64,000 nucleotides of DNA, taken from contig NZ_VKAB01000016.1 in the NCBI RefSeq assembly GCF_009769385.1, positions 1-64,000 of the forward strand, written 5' to 3'. The notes beneath the pieces were generated by a model. The model worked only from the letters and a program-made list of their open reading frames with translations. It was not told where the DNA came from and did no database searches. Positions within the stretch are counted from its first letter, which is position 1; each line of letters opens with the position of its first letter. This stretch comes from Saccharothrix deserti (GTDB lineage: Bacteria; Actinomycetota; Actinomycetes; Mycobacteriales; Pseudonocardiaceae). The translations under genes were made by a program, and so were the position numbers. Below, in pieces: positions 1-8,924 of the stretch.

Positions 1-61
1 GCATCTGCGCAGCGAACTCCACCAGCCGGGGCCGCACCCGCTCAATCTCCTCCGGAGTCAC
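1..61 (-). mobile_element. 5' end of an IS701-family-like transposase gene, cut by the window edge
   Basis: On the minus strand a GTG at about 61 opens a frame reading VTPEEIERVRPRLVEFAAQM, which continues off the left edge. This resembles the N-terminus I know from actinomycete IS701-type transposases, where a TPEEL..VR.RL.EFAAEM start precedes the DDE domain. Only about 20 residues are visible, so family and integrity cannot be confirmed. It would place an insertion sequence directly upstream of the pectin-degradation genes. Confidence 0.4.
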
Positions 62-143
62 CCCGCAACCGAACCACCATCCACAATGGCCAATCAACTC
101 GACACGCCGAAACTTAACAAAGTACTACTAGAAGGGGCCATCG

Positions 144-2369
144 ATGAAACGATTGACAAAGGTGTCCGTCGTCGTCGCCGTGGCGACCGTCGTAGCCGGC
201 GCGGCGACGACGGCGTTCACACCCGACGTGCATGCCGCGACTACCCGGTACGAGGCCGAGTCGGCCACGTGTGACGGGACGATCGCGTCGAACCACTCCG
301 GCTACTCCGGCTCCGGTTTCTGCGACACCAGCAGCGCCGTCGGGGCCGCGGCGCAGTTCACGGTCAACGCGCCGAGCGCGGGCACCGCCACGCTGGACAT
401 CAGGTACGCCAACGGGAACGCCGCCGGCCGGCCGGCCGATGTCAGCGTCAACGGGACGGTGGCGCACGCCGGCATCCCGTTCGACAACACCGGCGCGTGG
501 AACGCCTGGGCCACCAGGACGTTGACCGTGCCGGTGAACGCCGGCAACAACACCGTCCGGCTCGCCGCGACCACCGCGGGCGGATTGGCGAACATCGACT
601 ACCTCGACTTCACCACGGGCGGCAGCGCCGTCACGGGCAGGCGGATGGAAAGCCTGGGTCGGGGTGTCGTGGCCGTGCGGTCCAGCAGCACCCAGGTCCT
701 GGTCTCCTGGCGGCTGCTCGGGCTCGACCCGGACGGCATCGGCTTCAACGTCTACCGATCCGCCGCCGGCGGCGCCGAGGTCAAGCTCAACCCGTCCGTC
801 CTGACCGGCGGCACCAACTTCACCGACTCCACCGCCAACCTGTCGCAGTCCAACAGCTACCGGGTCCGCCCGGTGGTCAACGGCGTCGAACAAGCGCCGA
901 GCGGAGCCTTCACGCTGACCGCCAACCACGCCACCGAGCCGGTGGTCCGCGTTCCGCTGCGCGCCGGCGGTGCGGTGAAGTTCGTCTGGGTCGGCGACCT
1001 CGACGGCGACGGCGAGTACGACTACGTGATCGACCGGCAGACGTCCCCGCAGAAGATCGAGGCCTACCGGAGCAACGGGCAGTTCCTCTGGCAGGTCGAC
1101 ATGGGGCCGAACAGCACGAACCAGAACAACATCGAGGGCGGGTCGGCCACGATCGACGTGGGCCACAACGACGGCGTCACCGTCTACGACCTCGACAGCG
1201 ACGGCCGCGCCGAGGTCGCCGTGCGGATCGCCAACGGCGTCACCTTCGGCAACGGGACCACGTACAACGGCTTGAGCGACAACACCCGTCAGGCGATCGC
1301 CATCCTCGACGGCACGACCGGGGCGGCCCGTGCCACGGCTCCGGTGCCGACCGACTACCTGTCCGACGGTCCGATGTACGCGCGTTTCGGCGTGGGTCAT
1401 CTCGACGGCGTCAACCCGAGCCTCGTGGCGTTCATGAAGAACCGGATCGGCGACGGTGGTTTCAACCTCATGTTCGCCGCTTGGCGGTTCACCGGCAGCG
1501 CGCTGACCATGCAGTGGAAGTTCCTGCGCGGCAACCAGGACCTGCCCGACGGGCACAACACCCGGATCATCGACGTCAACGGTGACGGGAAGGACGAGGT
1601 CGCCGAGATCGGGTTCGTGCTCAACGGCAACGGCACCCTGCGCTACTCGCTCGCGCCCCAGGGCGTCATCCACGGCGACCGCTTCCACATCGCCGACATG
1701 GACCCCGGTCGTCCGGGGCTGGAGGGGTACGGCGTGCAGCAGGTCAACCCCAGCGGCCTGCGCGACTACTACTACGACGCCGCGACCGGCAACATGATCT
1801 GGAAGCACGTCGAGTCCGGCACCGCCGACGTGGGACGCGGCATGGTGGGCGACATCGACCCGCGGTTCCCCGGCATGGAGGCCTGGGCGTTCTCCGGCCT
1901 GTACAACGCGCCCGGCAACCGGCTCACCCAGTCGGACACCTCGCTGCAGCCCTGGCCCCAGCTGGGCCTGTGGTGGGACGGCGACATCACCATGGAACTG
2001 CTCAACGACGGCAAGATCGAGAAGTGGAACCCGACCAGCCCGACCACCACCGGCAGCGTGCCGCGGCTGGTCAGCACCTGGAACTACGGCGCGGTCGACG
2101 CGAGCCAGAACGTCCAGCCCACCTTCTACGGTGACATCCTCGGCGACTGGCGCGAGGAGGCCGTGTACACCAACGCGAGCTTCAACGAACTGATCATCTT
2201 CACCACGAACCAACCGTCCGGCACCAGGCTGTACACGCTGGCGCACAACCCCGCCTACCGCAACGCCATGACCCTCAAGGGGTACATGCAGTCCCACCAC
2301 GTCGACTACTTCCTCGGCTCGGGCATGTCACAGCCGCCCCGGCCGAACATCACCTACCCCGCGAGGTAA
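144..2369 (+). CDS. Secreted rhamnogalacturonan lyase (PL11) with N-terminal CBM35-like module
   Basis: The 741-residue protein has a Sec signal peptide (MKRLTK, hydrophobic core, cleavage near VHA-A at about residue 31). A CBM35/CBM6-like module (about 33-155, starting TTRYEAESA and ending NIDYLDF) follows, then a PL11-type catalytic propeller (about 165-740). That part has repeated calcium-site-like turns such as DLDGDGEYDY, DLDSDGRAEV and DVNGDGKDEV. The family cleaves the rhamnogalacturonan-I backbone outside the cell. GAAGGGG precedes the ATG at 7-8 nt. The downstream GH35 gene starts 7 bp after its stop, so the two probably form an operon for pectin breakdown. Family assignment is confident; exact polysaccharide specificity is inferred. 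Confidence 0.88.
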   Translation: MKRLTKVSVVVAVATVVAGAATTAFTPDVHAATTRYEAESATCDGTIASNHSGYSGSGFCDTSSAVGAAAQFTVNAPSAGTATLDIRYANGNAAGRPADVSVNGTVAHAGIPFDNTGAWNAWATRTLTVPVNAGNNTVRLAATTAGGLANIDYLDFTTGGSAVTGRRMESLGRGVVAVRSSSTQVLVSWRLLGLDPDGIGFNVYRSAAGGAEVKLNPSVLTGGTNFTDSTANLSQSNSYRVRPVVNGVEQAPSGAFTLTANHATEPVVRVPLRAGGAVKFVWVGDLDGDGEYDYVIDRQTSPQKIEAYRSNGQFLWQVDMGPNSTNQNNIEGGSATIDVGHNDGVTVYDLDSDGRAEVAVRIANGVTFGNGTTYNGLSDNTRQAIAILDGTTGAARATAPVPTDYLSDGPMYARFGVGHLDGVNPSLVAFMKNRIGDGGFNLMFAAWRFTGSALTMQWKFLRGNQDLPDGHNTRIIDVNGDGKDEVAEIGFVLNGNGTLRYSLAPQGVIHGDRFHIADMDPGRPGLEGYGVQQVNPSGLRDYYYDAATGNMIWKHVESGTADVGRGMVGDIDPRFPGMEAWAFSGLYNAPGNRLTQSDTSLQPWPQLGLWWDGDITMELLNDGKIEKWNPTSPTTTGSVPRLVSTWNYGAVDASQNVQPTFYGDILGDWREEAVYTNASFNELIIFTTNQPSGTRLYTLAHNPAYRNAMTLKGYMQSHHVDYFLGSGMSQPPRPNITYPAR

Positions 2370-2376
2370 CGAGATC

Positions 2377-4761
2377 GTGCGTGAGATCGACGCGACCGCG
2401 GTGCCGCCGGAGCCGATCAGCGGACACCTGCTGATGGGTGAGGCGCCGGACCACCCGGACGCCGTCCGGGTGAACTCGCGCCACCTCAGCCGCGGTGGAA
2501 GGCCGTGGCTGCCGGTCGGCGGTGAGTTCCACTTCAGCCGCTACCCGGCCGCGGAGTGGCGCGAGGAGCTGCTGAAGATGCGGGCCGGCGGTATCACGGT
2601 CGTGTCGACTTACGTGTTCTGGATCATGCACGAGGAGCGGCGCGGCCGGTTCCGCTGGGACGGCGACCTGGACCTGCGCCGCTTCGTCGTGCTCTGCGGT
2701 GAGCTGGGGCTCGACGTGGTGGCGCGGATCGGGCCGTGGGCGCACGGCGAGATCCGCAACGGCGGGTTCCCCGACTGGCTGGCGGCCACCGGCTGCGTGC
2801 CGCGCACGGACGACCCGCGCTACCTCCGGCTCGTCCGTGCCTTCTACGGCCAGATCGCCGGCCAACTCGCCGGCCTGCTCCACGCCGACGGTGGCCCCGT
2901 GGTGGCAGTCCAGCTCGACAACGAACTGCACGACCAGCCCGACCACCTGGTCACCCTGCGCCGGATGGCGCAGGAGGCGGGCTTGGACCCGCCACTGTGG
3001 ACGGCCACCGGCTGGGGCGGCGCCCGCCTGCCGCCCGGCGAAGTCCTGCCGGTGTTCGGCGGTTATCCCGAGGCGGCCTGGGACACCGCCCACGACGGAT
3101 GGCCGGCGCAGAGCCGGGCGCACTACTTCTTCCGGCACGACCGCGACGACGATTCCATCGGCGCCGACCTGCGTGCGGCCACGTCGCCGGGCGGCGTCGA
3201 CCTGGACCGGTACCCGTTCGCCACCTGTGAACTGGGCGGCGGGATGTACACCTCCTACCACCGCCGCCCGGTCGTGACCGCCGCCGACGTGGCCGCGCTC
3301 GCGCTGGTCAAGCTGGGCAGCGGGTCGGTGTGGCAGGGGTACTACCCCTACCACGGCGGGTCGACGCCGATCGGCGAGCTGTCCACCTTCCAGGAGTCGC
3401 ACGCCACCGGCTACCCCAACGACTGCCCGGTGGTCAACTACGACTTCCAGGCGCCGTTGGGTGAGTACGGCCAGTTCCGCGCGTCCTACGCCGAGCTGCG
3501 CCGGCAGCACCTGCTGATCGCCGATCACGGCGCCGACATGGCCACGATGACGCTGCGGCTGCCCGCCGACGCGCCACCGGACACCACCGATCGCGACACG
3601 TTGCGCTGGGCGGTCCGGTCCGATGGCGAGCGCGGATACCTGTTCGTGAACAACCACCAGCCGGTGGAGCCGTTGCCCGAACACGCCGACGTGCGGTTCG
3701 CCGTGACGCTGGGCGAGCAGCGCCTCGTCGTGCCGGGCCGGCCGGCGACCGTCCCGTCCGGCGCTCACTTCGTGTGGCCGCTCAACCGGCGCGTCGGCGA
3801 CATCACCATCCGGACCGCCGCCGCCCAGCCGCTCTGCGACCTCGTGGTCGACGGCGTGCCGACCGCGGTGCTGTCCCAGACCGCCGCCATCCCGGTCGAC
3901 CTGCTGGTCGACGCCGCGGAGGTGCGCGGCCCGGCCGCGGTGACCGCCGAAGCCGGCCACTGGCGGGTCACCGACCTCCGGCCGGGCACCGACTGCCTGC
4001 TCGAACTGCGCTCACCCGGCGGCTCCTCCAGCCGCCTGCTCATCCTGGACGAGGCCGCCGCGCGCACCGCGTCCCGGGGCAGGCTGTGGGGTGCCGACCG
4101 GCTCGTGCTCAGCACCGGCCCGGCCGTCATCGACGCCGATCAGCTGACCGTGCACGGCTCGACCGATGCCGTCCTGGTGTACCCGCCGCCCGGCGCCCCG
4201 ACTGCCGGCGTGTTCGCCCGGATCGAGGTGCCCGGCGAAGCGCCCGCCCCGATGCCCGCCCGATGGCGTCTCATCCGGGAGGCCGGGAAACCCCGCAAGC
4301 CGACGATCGACCCGCGGTCCGGCCGGGCGTCCGCACCCACCGACGCCGACTTCGCCGCAGCGACCGTGGTCCACGTCGACATCCCGGCGGACGCGTTCGC
4401 CGCCGACTGCGTCCTGCGTGTGGACTGGGCCGGTGACGTCGGTCGCGCCTACTGCGACGGTGCCCTCATCGCCGACCACTTCTGGTACGGCCCCGTCTGG
4501 GAGATCGGCCTGCGCCGCCACCGCGAGCAGGCCATCCGGCACGGTGTCGACCTGCACCTGTTGCCGTTGGCCGAACAGGCCCCGATCCACCTCAGCCCGG
4601 CGAGCCGCCCGACGGCCTACCCCGACGGGCAGGTGCTGGACCTCCGGTTGATCACACTCACGCCGGTCGCCCGCACCCTCGTCCAGAAGTGGACTGGGCC
4701 CGAGTCCGGGCCAACCGCGAACGACTGGCCGAGCTCCACCGCGAAGCCGAATCCGACCTGA
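2377..4761 (+). CDS. GH35-family beta-galactosidase, cytoplasmic
   Basis: A 794-residue protein with a GH35-type TIM barrel in its first 350 residues: GGEFHFSRYPAAEWREEL, a TYVFWIMHE strand, IGPWAHGEIRNGG and FPDWL. The acid/base glutamate probably lies in VQLDNELHD (about 180) and the nucleophile in FATCELGGGMYTSYH (about 285). These correspond to the NE and ENx motifs of the family, with altered surroundings. The remaining residues look like beta-rich domains. There is no signal peptide, so it probably acts on imported oligosaccharides released by the preceding lyase. It starts at a GTG 7 bp after that gene and is presumably co-transcribed. The substrate may be a galactosyl or related unit of pectin side chains (inference). 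Confidence 0.8.
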   Translation: MREIDATAVPPEPISGHLLMGEAPDHPDAVRVNSRHLSRGGRPWLPVGGEFHFSRYPAAEWREELLKMRAGGITVVSTYVFWIMHEERRGRFRWDGDLDLRRFVVLCGELGLDVVARIGPWAHGEIRNGGFPDWLAATGCVPRTDDPRYLRLVRAFYGQIAGQLAGLLHADGGPVVAVQLDNELHDQPDHLVTLRRMAQEAGLDPPLWTATGWGGARLPPGEVLPVFGGYPEAAWDTAHDGWPAQSRAHYFFRHDRDDDSIGADLRAATSPGGVDLDRYPFATCELGGGMYTSYHRRPVVTAADVAALALVKLGSGSVWQGYYPYHGGSTPIGELSTFQESHATGYPNDCPVVNYDFQAPLGEYGQFRASYAELRRQHLLIADHGADMATMTLRLPADAPPDTTDRDTLRWAVRSDGERGYLFVNNHQPVEPLPEHADVRFAVTLGEQRLVVPGRPATVPSGAHFVWPLNRRVGDITIRTAAAQPLCDLVVDGVPTAVLSQTAAIPVDLLVDAAEVRGPAAVTAEAGHWRVTDLRPGTDCLLELRSPGGSSSRLLILDEAAARTASRGRLWGADRLVLSTGPAVIDADQLTVHGSTDAVLVYPPPGAPTAGVFARIEVPGEAPAPMPARWRLIREAGKPRKPTIDPRSGRASAPTDADFAAATVVHVDIPADAFAADCVLRVDWAGDVGRAYCDGALIADHFWYGPVWEIGLRRHREQAIRHGVDLHLLPLAEQAPIHLSPASRPTAYPDGQVLDLRLITLTPVARTLVQKWTGPESGPTANDWPSSTAKPNPT

Positions 4762-4860
4762 ACCACCTTCAGTGCGCACGACCCCTACCCGCTTTCCGAG
4801 TACGCGACAACGCCTGACCGCACAACGTCCGAAGACGGCCGATTCCGAGCGGACAACGCG

Positions 4861-4886
4861 ATGGGGGCCTCGGTCGAGGCCCCCAT
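4861..4886. terminator. Bidirectional hairpin between convergent genes
   Basis: A perfect inverted repeat, ATGGGGGCCTC...GAGGCCCCCAT, has a 4-nt loop that can close to two nt. It lies between the GH35 stop (4761) and the stop of the convergent minus-strand gene (4909). There is no T-run, as is common in actinomycetes. Confidence 0.75.
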
Positions 4887-4908
4887 GCCGCTCGGGAAAC
4901 GTGCGGGA

Positions 4909-5841
4909 TCAGAACATGGTGTTGTCGTTGGCGGAGGTTTCCGGCACGTCCTGGAGCACGTCCCAGTGCTCGACGACCTTCCCGTCGCGGACGCGGAAGA
5001 TGTCCACCACGGCCTGGCCTCGGTCCTCGGGGTTGAGCCGGTAGTGGGCGTGGATCGCCACGAGGTCACCGTCGGAGATCACGCGCTTGCGTTCCACGAT
5101 CAGACCCGGGAACGCCTGGAAGAACGAGGCGAACAGTTCGCGCAGACCGGCCGAGCCGCTGGGGATGGCGGGGTTGTGCTGGTGGTACTCCGGCGCCAGG
5201 TACGCGACCGCGTCGGGGTCCTTGTCGACCATGAGCTGGTCGAAGTACCCGACCGCGACCTTCTCGCTGTAGGCCGTCTGCCAGTGGGGGCCGGGCTGGT
5301 TCGTCCTCGGGTGGCTGACCGTGGAGAACATGTCGTTGCCGCTCACGGTCGTCTCCGGCACTTCCTGCACGACGTCCCAGTGCTCGGCGATCATGCCGTC
5401 GCGGTCGAAGCGGAAGATGTCGACGACGGCCGTTCCACGAGTGCCGGGCACAAGGACCAGGTTGGAGTGCACCAGGACCAGGTCGCCCTCGGCGATCACG
5501 CGCTTGATGTCGTACTTCAGCTCCGGGAACTGCGCGTTCAGGGGACCCGCGAGGGCCTTGAGCGGTGCCGTGCCGTTCGGCGCGAGCGGGTTGTGCTGGA
5601 TGTAGTCGGGGCGGATGTAGCGGTCCACGACCGAGACGTCGCCGTCCTCGAAGAGGCGCTTGAGCACGTGCACGGTGACGGCCTTGTGGCGGTCGAGCGC
5701 GCCCATGTGCCACGAGTGCGTGGTGGCCGTACCGGGCGCCGACGCGGAGGCCGTCGGGGCGAGTCCGGTCACCGCGACGGTGGTCGTGGCGGCCAGCACG
5801 GCGGCGACCGCCTTCCTGGGCAGGGCTGTGGTGGGGCGCAT
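4909..5841 (-). CDS. Secreted tandem SnoaL-like (NTF2-fold) protein
   Basis: A 310-residue protein with a signal peptide (basic start, hydrophobic stretch, cleavage near ASA-SA) followed by two SnoaL-like polyketide-cyclase folds (about 45-165 and 185-305). The halves are internal repeats: each has an HNP segment (YIQHNPLAP; YHQHNPAIP), an AVVDIFR strand and EHWDVxQxVPET. Such domains bind small hydrophobic ligands; the real substrate is unknown. The ATG at 5841 is chosen over an upstream in-frame GTG at 5928 because GGAGAAG sits just before it and the signal peptide begins there. It is divergent from a TetR gene and probably controlled by it through the palindrome at 5905-5923. Confidence 0.8.
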   Translation of the reverse strand: MRPTTALPRKAVAAVLAATTTVAVTGLAPTASASAPGTATTHSWHMGALDRHKAVTVHVLKRLFEDGDVSVVDRYIRPDYIQHNPLAPNGTAPLKALAGPLNAQFPELKYDIKRVIAEGDLVLVHSNLVLVPGTRGTAVVDIFRFDRDGMIAEHWDVVQEVPETTVSGNDMFSTVSHPRTNQPGPHWQTAYSEKVAVGYFDQLMVDKDPDAVAYLAPEYHQHNPAIPSGSAGLRELFASFFQAFPGLIVERKRVISDGDLVAIHAHYRLNPEDRGQAVVDIFRVRDGKVVEHWDVLQDVPETSANDNTMF

Positions 5842-5904
5842 CTGTCTTCTCCGATGTTCGTTGCCTGTGGCGGTTCGTTGCCTGTGGCAGCAGCATACGC
5901 CTAA

Positions 5905-5923
5905 CTTGTCAGTCACTGACAAG
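5905..5923. promoter_or_regulatory. Palindromic operator for the adjacent TetR regulator
   Basis: CTTGTCAGT-C-ACTGACAAG is a perfect 19-bp dyad in the short space between the divergent SnoaL-like and TetR genes, the usual place for a TetR autoregulatory site. Confidence 0.7.
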
Positions 5924-5966
5924 CCCATCAGTGGATGTCAGGTCTGGCGGGCGCTACAGTGACGTG

Positions 5967-6572
5967 GTGAGTGCCGAGAAGCCGGACCTGCGGGAGAGGA
6001 CCCGTCAGGCGGTGCGCGCCCAGCTGATGGCCGTCGCGTGGGACCTCTTCGTCGAGCAGGGCTACGACGCCACGACGGTGGACGAGATCGCCGCCGCGGT
6101 CGGGATGTCGCAACGCAGCTTCTTCCGCTACTTCGGCTCCAAAGAGGACGTCGTCCTCGTCAAGTTCGAGGCGGTCGGCGTGATGCTGGCCGACGAACTG
6201 GCCAGGCGGCCCGTCTCCGAGGACGTCTGGACCGCGCTGCGCCGCTCGTTCGACGGGATCGTGGAGACCAGCGAACGCGACCCGCGGTACGGCCTCCTGG
6301 TGCTGCGGATCACCGACCGGGCCCCGGTCCTGCGTGCCCGCCGACTGGAGCAGCAGACGCACTGGCAGGAACTGCTGGCCCCGCTCGTCGCCACGCGCCT
6401 GGACCCACCGGCCACCGACGCGGACCACGACCCGCGCCCGGCCGCTCTCGCCGCCGCCGCTCTCGCCTGCCTGAACGTGGCCAACGCCGCCTGGCTGGAC
6501 AGCGACGGGACCGAGTCCTTGCGCCGACTCCTGGACGACGCCATGCGCGCGGTGCACCCCGGCGCGTTCTGA
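5967..6572 (+). CDS. TetR/AcrR-family transcriptional regulator
   Basis: About 201 residues. An N-terminal helix-turn-helix (TTVDEIAAAVGMSQRSFFRY, roughly residues 32-52) is followed by FGSKEDVV and an all-helical ligand domain. The frame is open from 5931. I prefer the GTG at 5967 because it places RERTRQAVRAQLMAVA at the usual distance from the N-terminus and leaves the operator outside the gene; the mRNA may be leaderless (TACAGT just upstream). It probably represses itself and the divergent SnoaL-like gene. The ligand is unknown. Confidence 0.85.
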   Translation: MSAEKPDLRERTRQAVRAQLMAVAWDLFVEQGYDATTVDEIAAAVGMSQRSFFRYFGSKEDVVLVKFEAVGVMLADELARRPVSEDVWTALRRSFDGIVETSERDPRYGLLVLRITDRAPVLRARRLEQQTHWQELLAPLVATRLDPPATDADHDPRPAALAAAALACLNVANAAWLDSDGTESLRRLLDDAMRAVHPGAF

Positions 6573-6681
6573 CGCGGAGAGTCGAAACGGTCGTCAGAGG
6601 TGGGACCGCCCCGAGTTGGGGCCGCCGGAGGAGTACGTCGAGGAGTTCGCGTAACCCCGGTTCCGGGTGAACATCAGGCCC

Positions 6682-7449
6682 TCAGTGGTGCACCGGCTTG
6701 CGCGCCTCGATGAGGAAGCGACGGGAGTAGGCGACGAACGGGCCGTCGGCCTGGATCTGCTCGTGGAGCGACTCCAGGCGGTCACGGTACTTCTCGACGG
6801 TGAAGTCCGGGACGAACCAGATCACCTTGCGCAGGAAGTAGACCAGCGCGCCGATGTCGAAGAACTCCATCCTCAACTCGGCGGACCGCAGGTCCACGAC
6901 CTCCAGCCCGGCCGCCTCCGCCTCGGCCTTCGCCAGTTCCGGCTCGCGGCCGCTCTCCCCCAACGGCCGGGGGCCGAGGAAGAAGTCGTAGACCTCGTGG
7001 CCGCTGTCCGGGCCGACCTGCTGGGAGAAGTAGGTGCCGCCCGCCGCCAGGACGCGGGCGATCTCGTCCCAGTAGGCGGTCACCGGGTGGCGGCTGGTGA
7101 CCAGGTCGAAGGTGCCGTCCGCGAACGGCAACGGCGGCCGGTCCTCGGCGGCGACCACGACGACACCCTTGCCCCGCAGGTTCTCCTGCGCCCGCTTGAT
7201 GTTCGGCGGCCAGGACTCGGTCGCGACCATGGTCTTGGCCGCCCGCTGCGGGATCCCGGCCAGGACCTCGCCGCCGCCGGTCTGGATGTCCAGGCTCATC
7301 GCCGCGCGGCCGATCCGCTCGCCCATCAGCTTCTGATAACCCCAGGGCGGCCGCTCCTCGGTGGCACGGCCGTCGAGCCAGGAGAACTCCCAGCCGCTGA
7401 CATCGACCGCGTCGGCCTCCGCGACCAGTTCGTCGAAACTCTTGTCCAT
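6682..7449 (-). CDS. SAM-dependent class I methyltransferase
   Basis: A 255-residue protein with a Rossmann-like methyltransferase fold of the Methyltransf_11 type. SLDIQTGGGEVL (about 52-63) corresponds to the glycine-rich SAM motif, VVAAEDRPPLPFADGTFDLV to motifs II-III, and EIARVLAAGGTYFSQQV to the post-motif strand. The C-terminal AYSRRFLIEARKP is typical of small-molecule methyltransferases of this group. No pathway partner is adjacent, so the acceptor is unknown. No strong ribosome binding site precedes the ATG. It appears intact, unlike many neighbours to its right. Confidence 0.75.
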   Translation of the reverse strand: MDKSFDELVAEADAVDVSGWEFSWLDGRATEERPPWGYQKLMGERIGRAAMSLDIQTGGGEVLAGIPQRAAKTMVATESWPPNIKRAQENLRGKGVVVVAAEDRPPLPFADGTFDLVTSRHPVTAYWDEIARVLAAGGTYFSQQVGPDSGHEVYDFFLGPRPLGESGREPELAKAEAEAAGLEVVDLRSAELRMEFFDIGALVYFLRKVIWFVPDFTVEKYRDRLESLHEQIQADGPFVAYSRRFLIEARKPVHH

Positions 7450-7549
7450 GACGCGGAATGATCACACGGCGCTCCGCCGGGCGCCCGTCAAATTCGTGGT
7501 GCCGCAGCCGGAACCCGCACAGCCGCCGCCTGTCACACGTTGAGGACTG

Positions 7550-8041
7550 TCACACGTCGGAGGAAGGACCGAGACGCGCGCGGATCGCCCCGGCGACCTC
7601 GGCCGCCGCGAGGAGTTGCTCCGACGTGAGCGCATCGACGAAGAGCTCGCGGACGGCGCGCAAATGCGGAACAGTCGCACCTCGGAACGCCTCGGCACCG
7701 GTCGGGTCGAGCACCACCTCGGCTCCCCGGCTGTCGGTGGCGCACTCCTCGCGGCGGATGAGCCCGCGCCGCTCCATCCGGCCGAGGTGATGGGACAGGC
7801 GACTGCGCTCCCAGCCGATGGTCGCCGCGAGGTCGGAGGAACGCATCCGCCGCCCCGGCGCCTCGCTGAGCGCGAGCATCACCGCGTAGTCCCCGGGCGA
7901 CAGCGAGGACTCGCTCTGCAGCCGCGACGCGAGTTCGGAGCGGAGGGCCTCGGCCGTCTCGATGAAGTCCCTCCAGATCCGCAGCTCGTCGGCGGTCGGC
8001 AGCTGGCGTCTCGGCCGCGGCCGCGTTGTGTTCTCCGTCAT
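7550..8041 (-). CDS. MarR-family regulator, divergent from monooxygenase remnants
   Basis: A 163-residue winged-helix regulator. RSSDLAATIGWERSRLSHHLGRM is the recognition segment (about 70-92), followed by the wing RRGLIRREECATDSRG. The ATG at 8041 is preceded by GGAGG; an upstream in-frame start at 8092 would run through the operators and is rejected. It is a close paralogue of the MarR at 10546-11013 (WERSRLSHHLGRM against WEQSRLSHQIARM), and both promoters carry TGACATGTCA. The divergently transcribed target, a luciferase-like monooxygenase, is now broken. Confidence 0.88.
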   Translation of the reverse strand: MTENTTRPRPRRQLPTADELRIWRDFIETAEALRSELASRLQSESSLSPGDYAVMLALSEAPGRRMRSSDLAATIGWERSRLSHHLGRMERRGLIRREECATDSRGAEVVLDPTGAEAFRGATVPHLRAVRELFVDALTSEQLLAAAEVAGAIRARLGPSSDV

Positions 8042-8053
8042 GAGCCCTCCTGA

Positions 8054-8091
8054 TTGACACGTCAACTTCATGATACATAATTGACATGTCA
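8054..8091. promoter_or_regulatory. Pair of MarR operators in divergent promoter
   Basis: Two dyads lie between the MarR gene and the divergent gene: TTGACACGTCAA (8054-8065, one mismatched pair) and the perfect TGACATGTCA (8082-8091). The second is identical to the two sites in front of the paralogous MarR gene at 10.5 kb. Confidence 0.7.
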
Positions 8092-8112
8092 TCCATCTGA
8101 AGAGGAGGCGAG

Positions 8113-8428
8113 ATGACGACCGCGGGGTTCGAGCTGGGACTCAACTCGTTCGGGGAAGTGGCCACCGATGGCGACCGCCTCCTGGGTGACGCCGAGACCG
8201 TGCGGCTGATCGTGGAGGAGGCGCCTCGCCGAGTCGGTGGGGCTGGACGTGTTCAGCGTGGGCGAGCACTACCGCGAGGGCCACAACGACTCGGCCACGC
8301 CCGTGCTGCTCGCGTACGACATCCTGCGCCTCCCCCGCGAGGCCCGCGCCCGCACCATCGAACTGCTCGGCCGTGAGGTCGCCCCACGTGTCCGGGAACT
8401 GCTCACGGAGGAACCAACCCATGCCTGA
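8113..8428 (+). pseudogene. Luciferase-like monooxygenase remnant (frameshifted, centre missing)
   Basis: The frame starts well (GAGGAG, then ATG) with FELGLNSFGEVATDG, the N-terminus of the LLM-class flavin-dependent oxidoreductase family. A frameshift near 8222 follows; reading continues in another frame as GLDVFSVGEHYREGHNDSA. At about 8315 the sequence jumps to a C-terminal family segment (EARARTIELLGREVAPRVREL). Roughly 230 residues of the barrel are absent compared with a normal length of about 340, including most of the flavin and substrate region. It is non-functional as read. The intact divergent MarR was presumably its regulator. Confidence 0.75.
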
Positions 8429-8876
8429 TCTCGAGTTCGGCCTCGACACCTTCGGCGACGTGCCGGAGGACGACTCCGGGGCGCTGCTGTCCTACGCCGC
8501 CGCGATCCGCCAGGTCGTCGACGAAGCCGTGCCGGCGGACGAACTCGGCGTCGACTTCGTCGCCGACACGGACGAGGAGGCGAAGGAGGTGTTCTGGCCG
8601 CGTTACCGCGTCATCCGCGACCGGATCGGGGCCTCGCGCGGATGGCCGCCGACCACCCGCGCGGAGTTCGACGCCGAGGCCGAGCACGGGTCCCTCCACA
8701 TCGGCTCACCGGAGACCGTCGCCCGCAAGATCGCCCGCACGGTCGACAGCCTCGGCGTCGGCCGGTTCGACCTCATCTACACCGCGGGATCGCAGCCCGC
8801 CAGCGCCCGTCTGCGCGCGGTCGAGCTCTACGGCTCCAAGGTGATCCCCATGGTCCGCGACATCCTCGGCGGCTGA
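8421..8876 (+). pseudogene. Second luciferase-like monooxygenase with internal deletion
   Basis: An open frame of 151 residues starts at ATG 8421, overlapping the previous remnant by 8 bp. It has an N-terminus of the LLM family (LEFGLDTFGDVPEDDSG...) joined in frame after about residue 37 to the C-terminal third (WPRYRVIRDRIGASRGWPP, then IGSPETVARKIA and the RFDLIYTAG strand). The family is about 330-350 residues long, so some 190 residues of the TIM barrel are missing. The frame remains open, so a short protein could be made, but a working FMN/F420 site is unlikely. This is the second tandem copy with the same kind of central loss. Confidence 0.7.
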
Positions 8877-8924
8877 CCCGCACTCCGGGGTGCGACATCG
8901 AAAGATCGAAGATCGGAGTGCGAA

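Noticed and set aside
114..2300. 728-codon antisense frame over the rhamnogalacturonan lyase
   Set aside because: A mirror of the sense gene; low-complexity GVVVG-like sequence, no start signal and no family.
6600..6653. Short plus-strand tail reading RPELGPPEEYVEEFA followed by a stop
   Set aside because: It looks like a gene's last codons, but 18 residues are too few to assign a family or to call a pseudogene.
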